The notes under the pieces: model-generated | The model's database searches: none | The model's input: only the letters and a program-made list of their open reading frames with translations | Told to the model about the DNA's origin: nothing | Position numbers and translations under genes: made by a program | Shown: positions 46,490-58,236 of the stretch, piece after piece | How the letters are laid out: every line of letters starts with the position of its first letter | Position numbering within the stretch: the stretch's first letter is position 1 | NCBI GenBank assembly: GCA_036873755.1 | Contig: JAVTVY010020451.1 | Coordinates: 1 to 64,000 of the forward strand | Length of the DNA stretch: 64,000 nucleotides | Origin: Hanleya hanleyi | Taxonomy: Eukaryota; Mollusca; Polyplacophora; Lepidopleurida; Hanleyidae | Direction of reading: 5' to 3'

Positions 46490-47222
46490 GGTCTTCTTTA
46501 ACCATCTAGTATACGCTGACGACTTATGCCTTATTAGACCCTCTGTCAAGGGCCTTCATAATCCACTTGATATATGTGATATTTTTGTGACTGACAATAA
46601 TATTGTCCTGAACGTTAAGAAATGCTTATGTTTTCGTTTAAGTTCAATGACCTCTGTTAAACTGACTCACAGCTGAAGTACCTAGACAACGCCGAATGTC
46701 TTGATCATTTTATCTCCAGCGATATCACTGACAGTAATGATGACTGTGCAAACTAGAAAATTATGCATTCGTGCCAACACTTTGACTAGAAAGTTCTATA
46801 TGTGTTCTCAAAATGCGAAGAAGCCACTTCTCTTGTCGTACCGTACTTTACCAGTATCTATTGCAGCCATTTGCGGTCTTGTAACTGTAAAAAAACACAT
46901 ACAGCAACGCATTTCGCAGGTTGATGCACTCCATGCCGAATTGAAGTGCTACTTACTGTACATGTTTGGGATTAACTCTGTACCCTGCTTTAATGAGGTT
47001 ATTCGACTTCAGATTAATTTTCTACGGAGTAGACTTATGTCGACAGACAAGTTCTTACTTACAACTTTGCGGCTTTCCGATTTGTCTGAGACTTCGCGTT
47101 TAGTTTGTCATTGGTCTAGCCAAGTCTATGTAACGCGCTAGTAATTTGTCTTTTGGCTGCCATCTTATTATTTATTTGTTCATTCTATAGAATTTGTGTC
47201 TGAAATAAATATTATTATTATA
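46490..47222 (+). pseudogene. LINE (non-LTR retrotransposon) reverse transcriptase remnant with 3' tail
   Basis: One frame contains FNHLVYADDLCLIRPSVKGL, with the YADD catalytic motif at 46512-46523. After in-frame stops near 46670 the same frame continues in 46701-47141 with RANTLTRKFYMCS, SYRTLP and VPCFNEV, the typical C-terminal part of jockey/CR1-like reverse transcriptases. AATAAATATTATTATTA at 47204-47221 looks like the LINE 3' end with its short ATT repeats. The upstream domains are missing or unrecognisable, so it is dead. A frame at 46076-46441 may be an upstream degraded part. Confidence 0.8.
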
Positions 47223-47459
47223 TTGAATAGTTCTATCCCGGGACTGTCCTATTGTATTTATGATTAGGCTTGACCCCTGATAAAAAAATATGCCAGGGAT
47301 ATACAGAATTTATAATCCCAAAAATATCTGAAGCAACTGCTCTAAATTCTAAACTAATTTGTACGTTTGACAAAACAATATACAGCTACGACGTCAAATG
47401 ACTCTGAATGTCTAAATCACGGAACTAAACCATTTACGGTGGCTGATATCCGAGAAAAT

Positions 47460-48600
47460 CGTGAAATTGCAATAGTAATTATGAGATGACCCCCACTCAC
47501 AACGATAATCAAGATAACCTTTGATATTGCTTTAAAATTAACAAGAGATAAAAGAAAACATTGAATTATACACATTAGATCATAAAACATTCATATCAAG
47601 TATTGCTGAAGTCAGATGTTTGGGAATCTTAGATAAACGCTTAGTAGACATAGAAAATGTATAATTTTGATATACTTCCTCTTCACATATTCTATTTTCT
47701 AAGGTAGTGAGAATCCTTAAATAGCCTGTACTTTTCCTGTAATGCACCGCTGACAATAACTTGGCATAATTATATGAATTTCATTACATTGAATAACTTA
47801 GTAAAGAAACCATAATTGTGTATTTAGAAAATATTTCATTGGGAATTTGGAGATGACCCCCAAGTGACATCGTGATTCAAGATATCTTAACATAACTGTT
47901 ACCAATCGATTCCCCGTTTAATGGAGAGGAAATTGCTACCACACACTGTAGGATGTGGCCGTGTGGGGGGGGGGCGGCATTTCACTCCTAAAATAAGGCG
48001 TTTTTTGCAATTGCCGCTCGTATAATGCAGTAGTTAGTGTTTTTTTTACCTAATATACTATGGTGAATGACGGTCGTAAAATTGAGGATTTAAAAGGTAA
48101 TTGCACCAAATCTTTGCCGAAGTATTTGACCGATGACTATATTCGACATAAGAACCATTTTGGCCATTTAACAATGAAGTATTTTACCCTCAAAAAAACT
48201 TTTGACACAGTTTTTAGTGCGTTTGACGCAATTTAATTGTATTTTGGAGATGGTCCCCCTGTGACGTCACAGGTCAATGACCTCAAAATAGTTTTTGATT
48301 TTAAACGATTGAAGAACCTTTGTGTAATCAATTGACACCAACCATTTTGCCCTATGGCTGGTAGGAGTGAAGATATAGTCATTTTAATACATATACCCCC
48401 ATTTTAAAAGTAGAAAGTTGCAATCCAATGGTTCTTGCATTTCCTAATTTTTCTAGCGTACGGCAATAGTTTTCACCACCACATCCTACCTCATCTGAAA
48501 GAAGAGAATCCAAGCTTTCAAATGATATATAGTTTGCCTCTGTGTACGGGGGGTGCATTTTACTCCTAAAATAAGGCGTTTTTTGCCAATAGCGAAGTCT
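47460..48600. repeat. Inner inverted repeat, right arm
   Basis: Reverse complement of 42900-44035, with scattered substitutions and a G-run expansion near 47966-47975. It contains a 136-codon minus-strand frame (48379-48789) that I regard as incidental. Confidence 0.85.
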
Positions 48601-50747
48601 CCGAACTGTCCGTGTACGAGTAATTTGCCCTTGCCCGCTAGTAGGCGCTCGAGTCAGGGGGGACAAAATGTGGATTGGATAAGATGAAAAGAGATAGGTA
48701 GCCATCAAAACAGTGCAATATATTGAGCAAACGACATTTCCAATAACTTCAAAATTGGGTTCGGTGGCATGACAGACCACACTTGTCAATGTAATACTTT
48801 GTATTTGGCCATATCCACGTTCAATGCGACATTTTCTATTGTAACGCCAGTGACATCATTAGTATAATGCGTAATGTCCTTTGTTGACGTCATGATGCTG
48901 TCGCCATATCGGATTGTTGCATGACGTCACAATACAACGCTGCTAGAAGAAAGATACATTGTATGGGATTTTGTCCTCCCCGATTCAAACGTCCTCTGGC
49001 GGACAGGGGCAAATACTCTTATCATGACAGAATGGAAACTCCCGTATTGCCGCTCGTCTATAAACATGACATTTTGAACGTATCTGGATTATTACAGTAT
49101 TTTCTTGATAATAACTTCTTTCGTACTGTTTTAAAGTATGGACATACAAGCAAGTAATAAAACTCGTCACCTATGACATTTAAATTACAATTTTTACAAA
49201 CTCTCTCATCTAAATCTACATTTATTAAATTCTCTTACATTGCAGCTGTTCTGTTACATTGCTCAGTTACATGTATGGTGATAATTCATTTATATGTATG
49301 AAACATTACTATTTTAAGAAAGATTATGCAATATAGGTATTATATTTCATGGTCTGTACTAAATGATGTATACTGTGCTATTTTACTTCAAGAATATGTA
49401 ATATTCAAAACCGATCATTCTGCTGAATAAAATGTAGTTAATAGATTAAGCATTGTTTTGCCTCTTATTTGTAATCTACCCATAGATTATTTATACAATG
49501 AGTAATTGTTTGCTACACTGTGACACCTGTGGATTAATTCTCAGTTACTTCAAATGTTGCTTTGAAATCAACCTTGGCTAAAATTCCATTGTTTATTAAT
49601 TTTCCATAACACTTTTCCAGACTATCGCCCCCAAAAAGCAGTAAAATAATTGCCCAATATATCAAATCTACCCATGTCCTCTGAAATTTAGTCTTTATGT
49701 ATGTTAACAATAGGAATGCTGAGACTGTGGGTGAATTGACCTGGTTGTGGGTGAATTGATTTTTTTTGTGGGTGAATCGACCTGAAGTTGTGGGTGAATT
49801 GGTTGTGGGTGAATCAGTTTGTGGGTGAATTGACTGTGAATCGTTGACATTGAGTCAAGACTCAATCCTAGATACAATGCTCAACCCTGTGGAAAATATG
49901 TAACATCACAAAACTTTAAAAAAATTCTGATAAAATATCGTACACGCACAGCAAAATCCGATCGTAGTTTACAAAAACTCCGGCTAGGGGCCATTTGAAC
50001 TTTGAAAAACTAAGGACTCGTGGATTTTCTGTGTTCCTTCACCCCCACGAATGATTTGTTAATACTATGTATTTTTGTAACAGTTTTCTAAAATTTACCT
50101 GTTTTTGTTTTACTATTTTGGTTCTGTCTCCTGCAGAAGATGAATTGCCAACTTGTACGGCTGTCACCAACGATAATATCTATCAACTCATCATAGCAAT
50201 ACGCACCAATCCGCGATATATATCCGCTTACCCTTGGCATTCGCACTCGGACGGATACAGGGGGTGAGATGCGTGAGCCAATGGACTAGTGACCAGCAAC
50301 GGCGATATCTGTCAACTCACCTTTGGCATTCGCACTCAAACGGCTACAGAAGATGACATGCATGAGCCGATCGACTCAAGACCAACAATAACGATGCTCA
50401 TCAGCTAACCAGTGACAGTCTAACTTGGAAGAACTAGGCGCAGGATATGAATTGTGTGGGTTGAGCAACCATTCAGTAACCTTAACAAATGGCATTATTT
50501 ATTAACTGACCAATAACTTTCAAATTCGGAAGCTTACTGGTTTTAGTTTTCAATTCTAAAATGAAGAAATAACCAGACCAGCCGGAAGGCGAAAAACATT
50601 GCTGTCATTTCACGAGAAGCCGTGGACAAAGAGTCAAGACTCAATCCCAGATACAATGCTCGACACTGTGGAAAATATGAAGCACCACAAAACTTTAGAA
50701 AATTTTTGATAAAATATCTTACATCGTAGCTTACAAAAACTCCGTCG

Positions 50748-51000
50748 CCCCGTGAGGATCCCGGGGATTGACTTGGAGTGCCGTTGTGTACACTTCAGGT
50801 CATGGAAAGAATAGGCCTCAATCCCTCAGAGAGCTTGTCGTATGAGGCGACTAACTGGGGCACCCGCGGGGATCCCGGGTGTGAAAATGGAATAGCTCCC
50901 CACCCGTGGGGTCTCGGTTGTTAAAAGGTATAGGACCCTACCCGTGTGATTTCCGGGCGTGAAAAGGAATAGGAACCAAACCGTGTCGTATTTATCCTTT
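50748..51000. repeat. GC-rich dispersed repeat inside old subunits
   Basis: The segment starts CCCCGTGAGGATCCCGGGGA and contains TACACTTCAGGTCATGGAAA, GCGACTAACTGGGGCACCC and tandem CCGTGTG..TTTCCGGGTGTG motifs. Copies lie at 53811-54010 and 55762-56000. It is far more GC-rich than its surroundings and is absent from the young subunits. It may be a SINE or MITE; no TIR is seen. Confidence 0.6.
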
Positions 51001-51450
51001 CCAGCCGAAAAATAGAAAAATATAGCCTTATATCGCTTTCTTCAGAGGTGCCACATGAAAAAAAAAAAATTTTGTATGTTTGGATTTACACAAAAAAGGA
51101 CTAGTTAAGCATTTTCGTACTTTTTTGAGTAGTTTTCTAATATTTGCATGTTTATTTTTATATGTTGCTCCTGTTTCATGCGGAGAGATGAATTGCCAAC
51201 TTCTGAAACTGTCACCAGCGATGAAATCTATCCACTCACCTTTGGCGATCGCACTCTAACGGATACAGAAGATGACATGCATGAGCCGATCGACTAGTGA
51301 CCAACAACTGAACAGTAACGATGCCCATTAGCTAACCAGTTACAGACTAACTTGGATGGACTAGATGCAGGAGATGAATTGCTCGAGAGGAACAACCATG
51401 CAGTAACCTTAACAAATGGCATTGTCTATTAACTGATCAGTAACTGTTAA

Positions 51451-51681
51451 ATGCGAAAGATGACTGGTTCTAAGATTCCATTTCTAATTGAAGAATTCGC
51501 CTTAATTTTGGAAAATTTTGTTTCGCTTCTAAAGTCAAGATATTGCAAAGTGAAACAGCAGTTACTTGATAATACGGTGTGTATTCTTGTATTAAGTTTT
51601 CTAATATTGACCTGTTTTTATATATTTTGGTTCTGTCTCATGCATATTTCAGTATATTCTGTTCTAAAACCCATTATATAG
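51451..51681 (+). CDS. 76-residue membrane-protein-like ORF, conserved in three old subunits
   Basis: The frame starts MRKMTGSKIPFLIEEFALIL, and its second half is strongly hydrophobic (ILVLSFLILTCFYIFWFCL), suggesting one membrane segment. Copies at 54443-54673 and 56466-56696 are the same length with a few substitutions and no frame damage, although neighbouring sequence in these subunits carries many indels. The equivalent part of the young subunits does not keep the frame. No family is known to me; it could be a chance AT-rich frame. Confidence 0.25.
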   Translation: MRKMTGSKIPFLIEEFALILENFVSLLKSRYCKVKQQLLDNTVCILVLSFLILTCFYIFWFCLMHISVYSVLKPII

Positions 51682-52599
51682 AGGAGCTTGAGTGAAGCAC
51701 TCCACTTTCTGAACAGTCAGCATAACTGCTTCCGGCTAGGTAGGATACAATTCGATAAGGAGTAATGTGGAACAACGTACAAATGGCCCATATATATCTA
51801 CGGGTTGTGAAACGTAGCAGAGATCCGAGATCTTTTTTGTTCACTGATATCTCGCACGCCTTTAATCGTGATTGGAATGGCATAGATGGTCAATTGCTCT
51901 GCAGTAAATATATGCAGGAAATACAGTTATTGGCAAAGATGTAACGAGAAGGACTCCATTGTGAAAGTCTTCTCTTGTTTTACGAAAGACCCTTTCAATG
52001 TTCAGATCGGCATTTGGGTCACAATAAATTGAAGCTGGAGGCCACAACCAGATACGCTGGCCCCCGCGATTATAAAGTTTGGCTTTACAGTCCGTGCTGC
52101 ATGTCCTCCGATCTTGATTTTGTTGTGATCTTCTGGTTCCCGATTTAACACCATATCAATGCAGGAACGTTTTCAAAAGATAATCGAAAACGGTCTATCA
52201 ATTTCGGCCATGATGCATCAAAGGGATCGTTGGGTTTTCAGCGCCTGCAACAATAGACTTTAGAATAGTGTACGGGAATAGCAAACAGGTATAGCTTAGA
52301 CTTAGGTGGGTTGGATAATTAGCTTAGCGTGGAACTTTTTGTCGGCAGTCGAATTCAAGACCTAGGGCCTAGCTAAGTTTAGGTTATTATAGGGTAATTT
52401 ATTTTTTACTAGTATAGGGTAATTTATTTTTTACTTCTAAGCTGAAGACTCAACGATGACCCGGTATTGGCGTTACCAAAACAATAATGATCTATTTCAT
52501 GATGTTTGTGTACGAAGACATAGGAATTGGTCCAAAATTTATTGCAAATTTCGAGATTTCAATAACAACAATAAAATGACCAGACCAGCCGGAAGGCGA

Positions 52600-53085
52600 A
52601 ATTACAAGCGTCTAATCCGTCATTCATAATTCAGCCGTCGTCCATTAGAGAATATCCGCGTCCATAATCCAAAGACCTATTCCATATTCCATATAACAGT
52701 ATTAGCACCAAATTCAAAAAGACAATCATAGTATACATAAACATAGGCTTGTTTCCTGCAAGAGAGAAGCGCTCAACAGTTTTCAATGATGCCGGCAAGA
52801 CATCATGATGTTCCAAAAATATCAAATCCGTATCGCTGATCAGTATTCTCAATCCATAATATTCGTTGTAAAGTCGTTATCTAAAGAATGATGTATCTCA
52901 GTCACGCTTTGATTGTGACTGTTCATATGAGTGCCATGAAGATCTTGAAGTACATGGGTTCATACGGCCCCTAGCCCCTGGATAAGCGGAATTAGACACA
53001 AGTTACGAAACGTAGCGCCATAGATCTTGAACGCTACGTTCGTATTTTGCTATCAGCATGCGATATGTATCATTGCGACATTGCT
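52600..53085 (-). mobile_element. ~0.5 kb mobile repeat, full inverted copy
   Basis: It reads ATTACAAGCGTC at its left end, the reverse complement of the right end of the copy at 9631-10126, and ends ATATGTATCATTGCG. It sits between GGAAGGCGAA and ACATTGCTGTC of an old subunit, which are nearly adjacent elsewhere, so it inserted independently of the array duplications. Confidence 0.7.
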
Positions 53086-56000
53086 GTCATTTCACGAGAA
53101 GCCGTGGACAATGAGTCAAGACTCAATCCTAGATACAATGCTCGACCCTGTGGAAAATATGAAGCACCACTAAACCGATCTTGATGTTGTTGTGATCTTG
53201 TGGTTCCCGATTTAACACCATATCATTGCAGGAGCGTTTTCAGAAGATAATCGAAAACGGTCTCCCAATTTCGGCCATGATGCACCAAAGGGGTCGTTGG
53301 GTTTTCAGCGCTTGCAACAATAGACTTTAGAATAGTGTACGGGAATAGCAAACAGGTATAGCTTAGACTTAGGTGGGTTGGATAATTAGCTTAGCGTGGA
53401 ACTTTTTGTCGGCAGTCGAATTCAAGACCTAGGGCCTAGCTAAGTTTAGGTTAGTACAGGGTAATTTTTTTTTTTACTTTTAAGCTGAAGACTCAACGAT
53501 GACCCGGCATTGGCGTTACCAAAACAATAATGATCTATTTGATGATGTTTGTGTACGAAGACATAGGGACTGATCCAAAATTTATTGCAAATTTTGAGAT
53601 TTCAATAACAACAATAAAATGACCCGACCAGCATTAAGGCGAAAAACATTGCTATCATTTCACGAGAAGCCGTGGACAATGAGTCAAGACTCAATCCTAG
53701 ATACAATACTCGACCCTGTGGAAAATATGAAGCACCACAAAACTTCAGAAAATTTCTGATAAAATATCTTACACGCACAGCAATACCCGATCGTAGCTTA
53801 CAAAAACTCCGTCGCCCCGTGAGGATCCCGGGGATTGACTTGGGGTGTCGTTGTGTACACTTCAGGTCATGGAAAGAATAGGCCTCAGCCCCTCACCCGC
53901 GGGGGTCCCGGGTGTGAAAATGGAATAGGTACCCGTGGGATCTCGGGTGTTAAAAGGTATAGGACTCTACCAGTGTGGTTTCCGGGTGTGAAAAGGAATA
54001 GGAACCAACCGTGTCGTATTTATCCTATCCAGCTGAAAAATTGAAAAATATAGCCTTATATCCCTTTCTTCAGAGGTGCCACATGAAAAAGGACTAGTTA
54101 AGCATTTTCGTATTTTTGTGAGTAGTTTTGTAATATTTGCCTGTTTATTTTTATATGTTGCTCCTGTTTCATGCGGGAAATGAATTGCCAACTTGTGAAG
54201 CTGTCACCAGCGACGATATCTATCAACTCACCTTTGGCGATCTCACTCCAACGGATACAGAAGATGACATGCATGAGCCGATCGACTAGTGACCAACAAC
54301 TGAACAATAACGATGCCCAGTAGCTAACCAGTTACAGTCTAACTTGGATGGACTAGATGCAGGAGATGAATTGCTCGAGAGGAACAACCATGCAGTAACC
54401 TTAACAAATGGCATTGTCTATTAACTGATCAGTAACTGTTAAATGCGAAAGATGACTGGTTCTAAGATTCCGTTTCTAATTGAAGAATTCGCCTTAATTT
54501 TGGAAAATTTTGTTCCGCTTCTAAAGTCAAGATATTGCAAAGCGAAACAGCAGTTACTTGATAATACGGTGTGTATTCTTGTATTAAGTTTTCTAATATT
54601 GACCTGTTTTTATATATTTTGGTTCTGTCTCATGCATATTTCAGTATATTCTGTTCTAAAACCCATTATATAGAGGAGCTTGAGTGAAGCACTCCACTTT
54701 CTGAACAGTCAGCATAACTGCTTCCGGCTGGGTAGGATACAATTCGATAAGGAGTAATGTGGAACAACGTACAAACGGCCCATATATATCTACGGGTTGT
54801 GAAACCTAGCAGAGATCAGAGATCTTTTTTGTTCACTGATATATCGCACGCTTTTAATCGTGATTTGAATGGCATAGATGGTCAATTGTTCTGCAGTAAA
54901 TATATGCAGGAACTACAGTTATTGGCAAAGATGGTAACGAGAAGGACTCCATTGTGAAAGTCTTTTCTTGTTTTACGAAAGACCCTTTCAATGTTCAGAT
55001 CGGCATTTGGGTCACAATAAATTGAAGCTGGAGGCCACAAACAGATACGCTGGCCCCCGCGATTATAAAGTTTGGCTTTACAGTCCGTGCTGCATGTCCT
55101 CCGATCTTCTTGATGTTGTGATCTTCTGGTTCCCGATTTAACACCATATCATTGCAGGAATGTTTTCAGAAGATAATCGAAAACGGTCTCTCGATTTCGG
55201 CCATGATGCACCAAAGGGGTCGTTGGGTTTTCAGCGCTTGCAGCAATAGACTTTAGAATAGTGTACGGGAATAGCAAACAGGTATAGCTTAGACTTAGGT
55301 GGGTTGGATAATTAGCTTAGCGTGGAACTTTTTGTCGGCAGTCGAATTCAAGACCTAGGGCCTAGCTAAGTTTAGGTTAGTATAGGGTAATTTTTTTTTT
55401 TACCAGTATAGGGTAATTTATTTTTTACTTTTAAGCTGAAGACTCAACGATGACCCGGCATTGGCGTTACCAAAACAATAATGATCTATTTGATGATGTT
55501 TGTGTATGAAGACATGGGGATTAGTCCAAAATTTGTTGCAGATTTCGAGATTTCAATAACCACAATAAAATGACCAGACCAGCCGGAAGGCGAAAAACAT
55601 TGCTGTCATTTCACGAGAATCCTCGGACAAAGAGTCAAGATTCAATCCTAGATACAGTGCTCGACACTGTGAAAATATGAAGCACAACAAAACTTTAGAA
55701 AATTTCTGATAAAATATCTTACACGCACAGCAATATCCGATCGTAGCTTACAAAAACTCCGTCGCCCCGTGAGGATCCCGGGGATTGACTTGGGGTGTCG
55801 TTGTGTACACTTCAGGTCATGGAAAGAATAGGCCTCAGCCCCTCAGAGAGCTTGTCGTATGTGGCGACTAACTGGGGCACCCGCGGGGATCCCGGGTGTG
55901 AAAATGGAATAGGTCCCCACCCGTGGGGCCTCGGGTGTGAAAAGGTATAGGACCCTACCCGTGTGGTTTCCGGGTGTGAAAAGGAATAGGAACCAAACGT

Positions 56001-57399
56001 GTCGTATTTATCCTATCCAGCCGAAAAATTGGAAAATATAGCCTTATGTCCCTTTCTTCAGAGGCGACACATGAAAAAGTGTTTTTGTATGTTTGAATTT
56101 ACACAAAAAAGGACTAATTATGAAGCATTTCCGTATTTTTTGAGTGGTTTTCTAATATTTGGCTGTTTATTTTTATATGTTGCTCCTGTTTCATGCGGGG
56201 AGATGAATTGCCAACTTGTGAAGCTGTCACCAGCGACGGTATCTATCAACTCACCTTTGGCGATCGCACTCCAACGGATACAGAAGATGACATGCATGAG
56301 CCGATCGACTAGTGACCAACAACTGAACAATAACGATGCCCATTAGCTAACCAGTTTCAGTCTAACTTGGATGGACTAGATGCAGGAGATGAATTGGTCG
56401 AGAGGAACAATCATGCAGTAACCTTAACAAATGGCATTGTCTATTAACTGATCATTAACTGTTAAATGCGAAATATGACTGGTTCTAAGATTCCGTTTCT
56501 AATTGAAGAATTCGCCTTAATTTTGGAAAATTTTGTTTCGCTTCTAAAGTCAAGATATTGCAAAGTGAAACAGCAGTTACTTGATAATACGGTGTGTATT
56601 CTTGTATTAAGTGTTCTAATATTGACCTGTTTTTATATATTTTGGTTCTGTCTCATGCATATTTCAGTATATTCTGCTCTAAAACCCATTATATAGAGGA
56701 GCTTGAGTGGAGCACTCCACTTTCTGAACAGTCAGCATAACTGCTTCCGGCTGGGTAGGATACAATTCGATAAGGAGTAATGTGTAACAACGTACACACG
56801 GCCCATATATATCTACGGGTTGTGAAACCTAGCAGAGATTAGAGATCTTTTTTGTTCACTGATATATCGCACGCTTTTAATCGTAATTGGAATGGCATAG
56901 ATGGTCAATTGTTCTGCAGTAAATATATGCAGGAACTACAGTTATTGGCAAAGATGGTAATGAGAAGGATTCCATTGTGACAGTCTTCCGTCTTGTTTTA
57001 CGAAAGACCCTTTCAAGGTTCAGATCGGCATTTGGGTCACAATAAATTGAGGCCACAACCAAATATCCTGGCCCCCGCGATTATAGCTTTTAGTGTTACA
57101 GTCCGTGCTGCATGTCATCCGATTTACTTGATGTTGTTGTGATCTCCTGGGCTCCCGATTTAACACCATTTCGTTTCAAGAACGTTTCAGAAGATAATCC
57201 AAAACGGTTCTCCAATTTCGGCCACAATGCGCCAAAGGGGGCTTTCTCAGAATAGTGCACGGGAATAGGAAACAGTTATAGCTTGCATTTAGTGGGGGGT
57301 GGGGAGTGATATCTAGCTTATTTAGAATTGTTTTTTTTCTGGCATCGGAATTCAACACCTAGAGTAGGGAAAGGCGATATGGGCATCGTCAGTCGTCAA

Positions 57400-58236
57400 C
57401 ATTTTTTGTAAACGCTCTATAAGTCAAACCGTTGCTTTGGCATACATGAATGTTGGGTTGTCAGCCACAAGCCTGTTGAATTTGTGGTTTCCATAGCGTC
57501 ACGAAACATGACCTAAACGCGATGAGAACCTAACCGTAGCTAGGGATTTCAAATTTGCTAAGTAGCATTGTTGAGTTTTGAAATACAAGCCTGTCGATTT
57601 TGGGTATATTTCAATGACGTGGCAACATCACGGAAAATGTCCATATATGACGTGGTTACCAAGACGTCACTAAAAATGACCATTTCATGACGTGAACGCC
57701 ATAGAAACCTAACCGTTGCAGCTAGGGATTTCAGATTCGCTATGTAGCATTTCTGAGTTGTCAGCCACAAGCCTATCGAATTTCGGTACATTCCGATGAT
57801 TTTTGTAGTTTACACGGCCACGTGACGAAAAATGTCCATATATGCCGTTGTGAACGCGATAGAAGCAAAACTGTTCTAGATATAGACTTGGTAGACAAGA
57901 TTGTTGGATGCTCAATCACAAGCCTGTTGGATATGGGTACATTCGATGATTTTTGTGGTTTCCATGGCAACATCATGCAAAATTTCCGCGGGATGTGAAC
58001 GCGATAGAAGGCAAACCGTTCGAGCTAGAGACTTCAAATTGGGTATGCACGATTTTAGGGTGGTCAACCACGAGCTTATCAAATTTGGGAACATTGTGAT
58101 GAATTTCGTGGTTTCCATGGCAACGCCATTCTAAATGTCCGTATGGCTATGTGAATGCGATGGAATTCAAACCGTTCCAGCTAGAGACTTCAAATTTGGC
58201 ATAAATTATTATTGTGTGCTCAATCACAAGCCTGTT
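57400..58236. repeat. ~150-180 bp tandem satellite next to the right TIR
   Basis: The motif CACAAGCCTGTTGAATTTGG recurs near 57467, 57585, 57767, 57918, 58071 and 58226, together with GTGGTTTCCATGGCAAC and AACCGTTSCAGCTAGGGA blocks. The last unit is cut after CAAGCCTGTT (58236), where the TIR begins. No gene is seen in it. Confidence 0.8.

Larger units (their letters stand above)
42247..49835. mobile_element. 7.6-kb foldback-like element with tandem-repeat TIRs
   Basis: It splits subunit 4c between ...CACGAGAAGCC and GTTGACATTGAG. Both ends carry ~111-bp inverted repeats (42247-42357 and 49725-49835) built from tandem GTGGGTGAATTG-type motifs. Further in are larger inverted repeats (42900-44035 and 47460-48600), which leave a 3.4 kb centre with a LINE remnant. 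Repetitive TIRs on a long palindrome are typical of foldback elements. No transposase is visible, so the class is tentative. Confidence 0.7.
50571..57360. repeat. Older, diverged subunit copies
   Basis: Segments starting with (A)ACCAGACCAGCCGGAAGGCG or a close variant at about 50571, 52578, 53620 and 55570 correspond to the array subunits, but with many substitutions and indels. The 52578 copy is mostly replaced by the inverted mobile repeat. Shared blocks include the GACTCAATCC...CTCGAC, ATGAATTGCCAACTTG and GCAGTAAATATATGCAGG regions. Most small frames of the young array are broken here. Confidence 0.8.

Noticed and set aside
48379..48789. 136-codon minus-strand frame at the right inner arm of the foldback element
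   Set aside because: It spans the arm boundary and its left-arm counterpart is not open, so a gene is unlikely.
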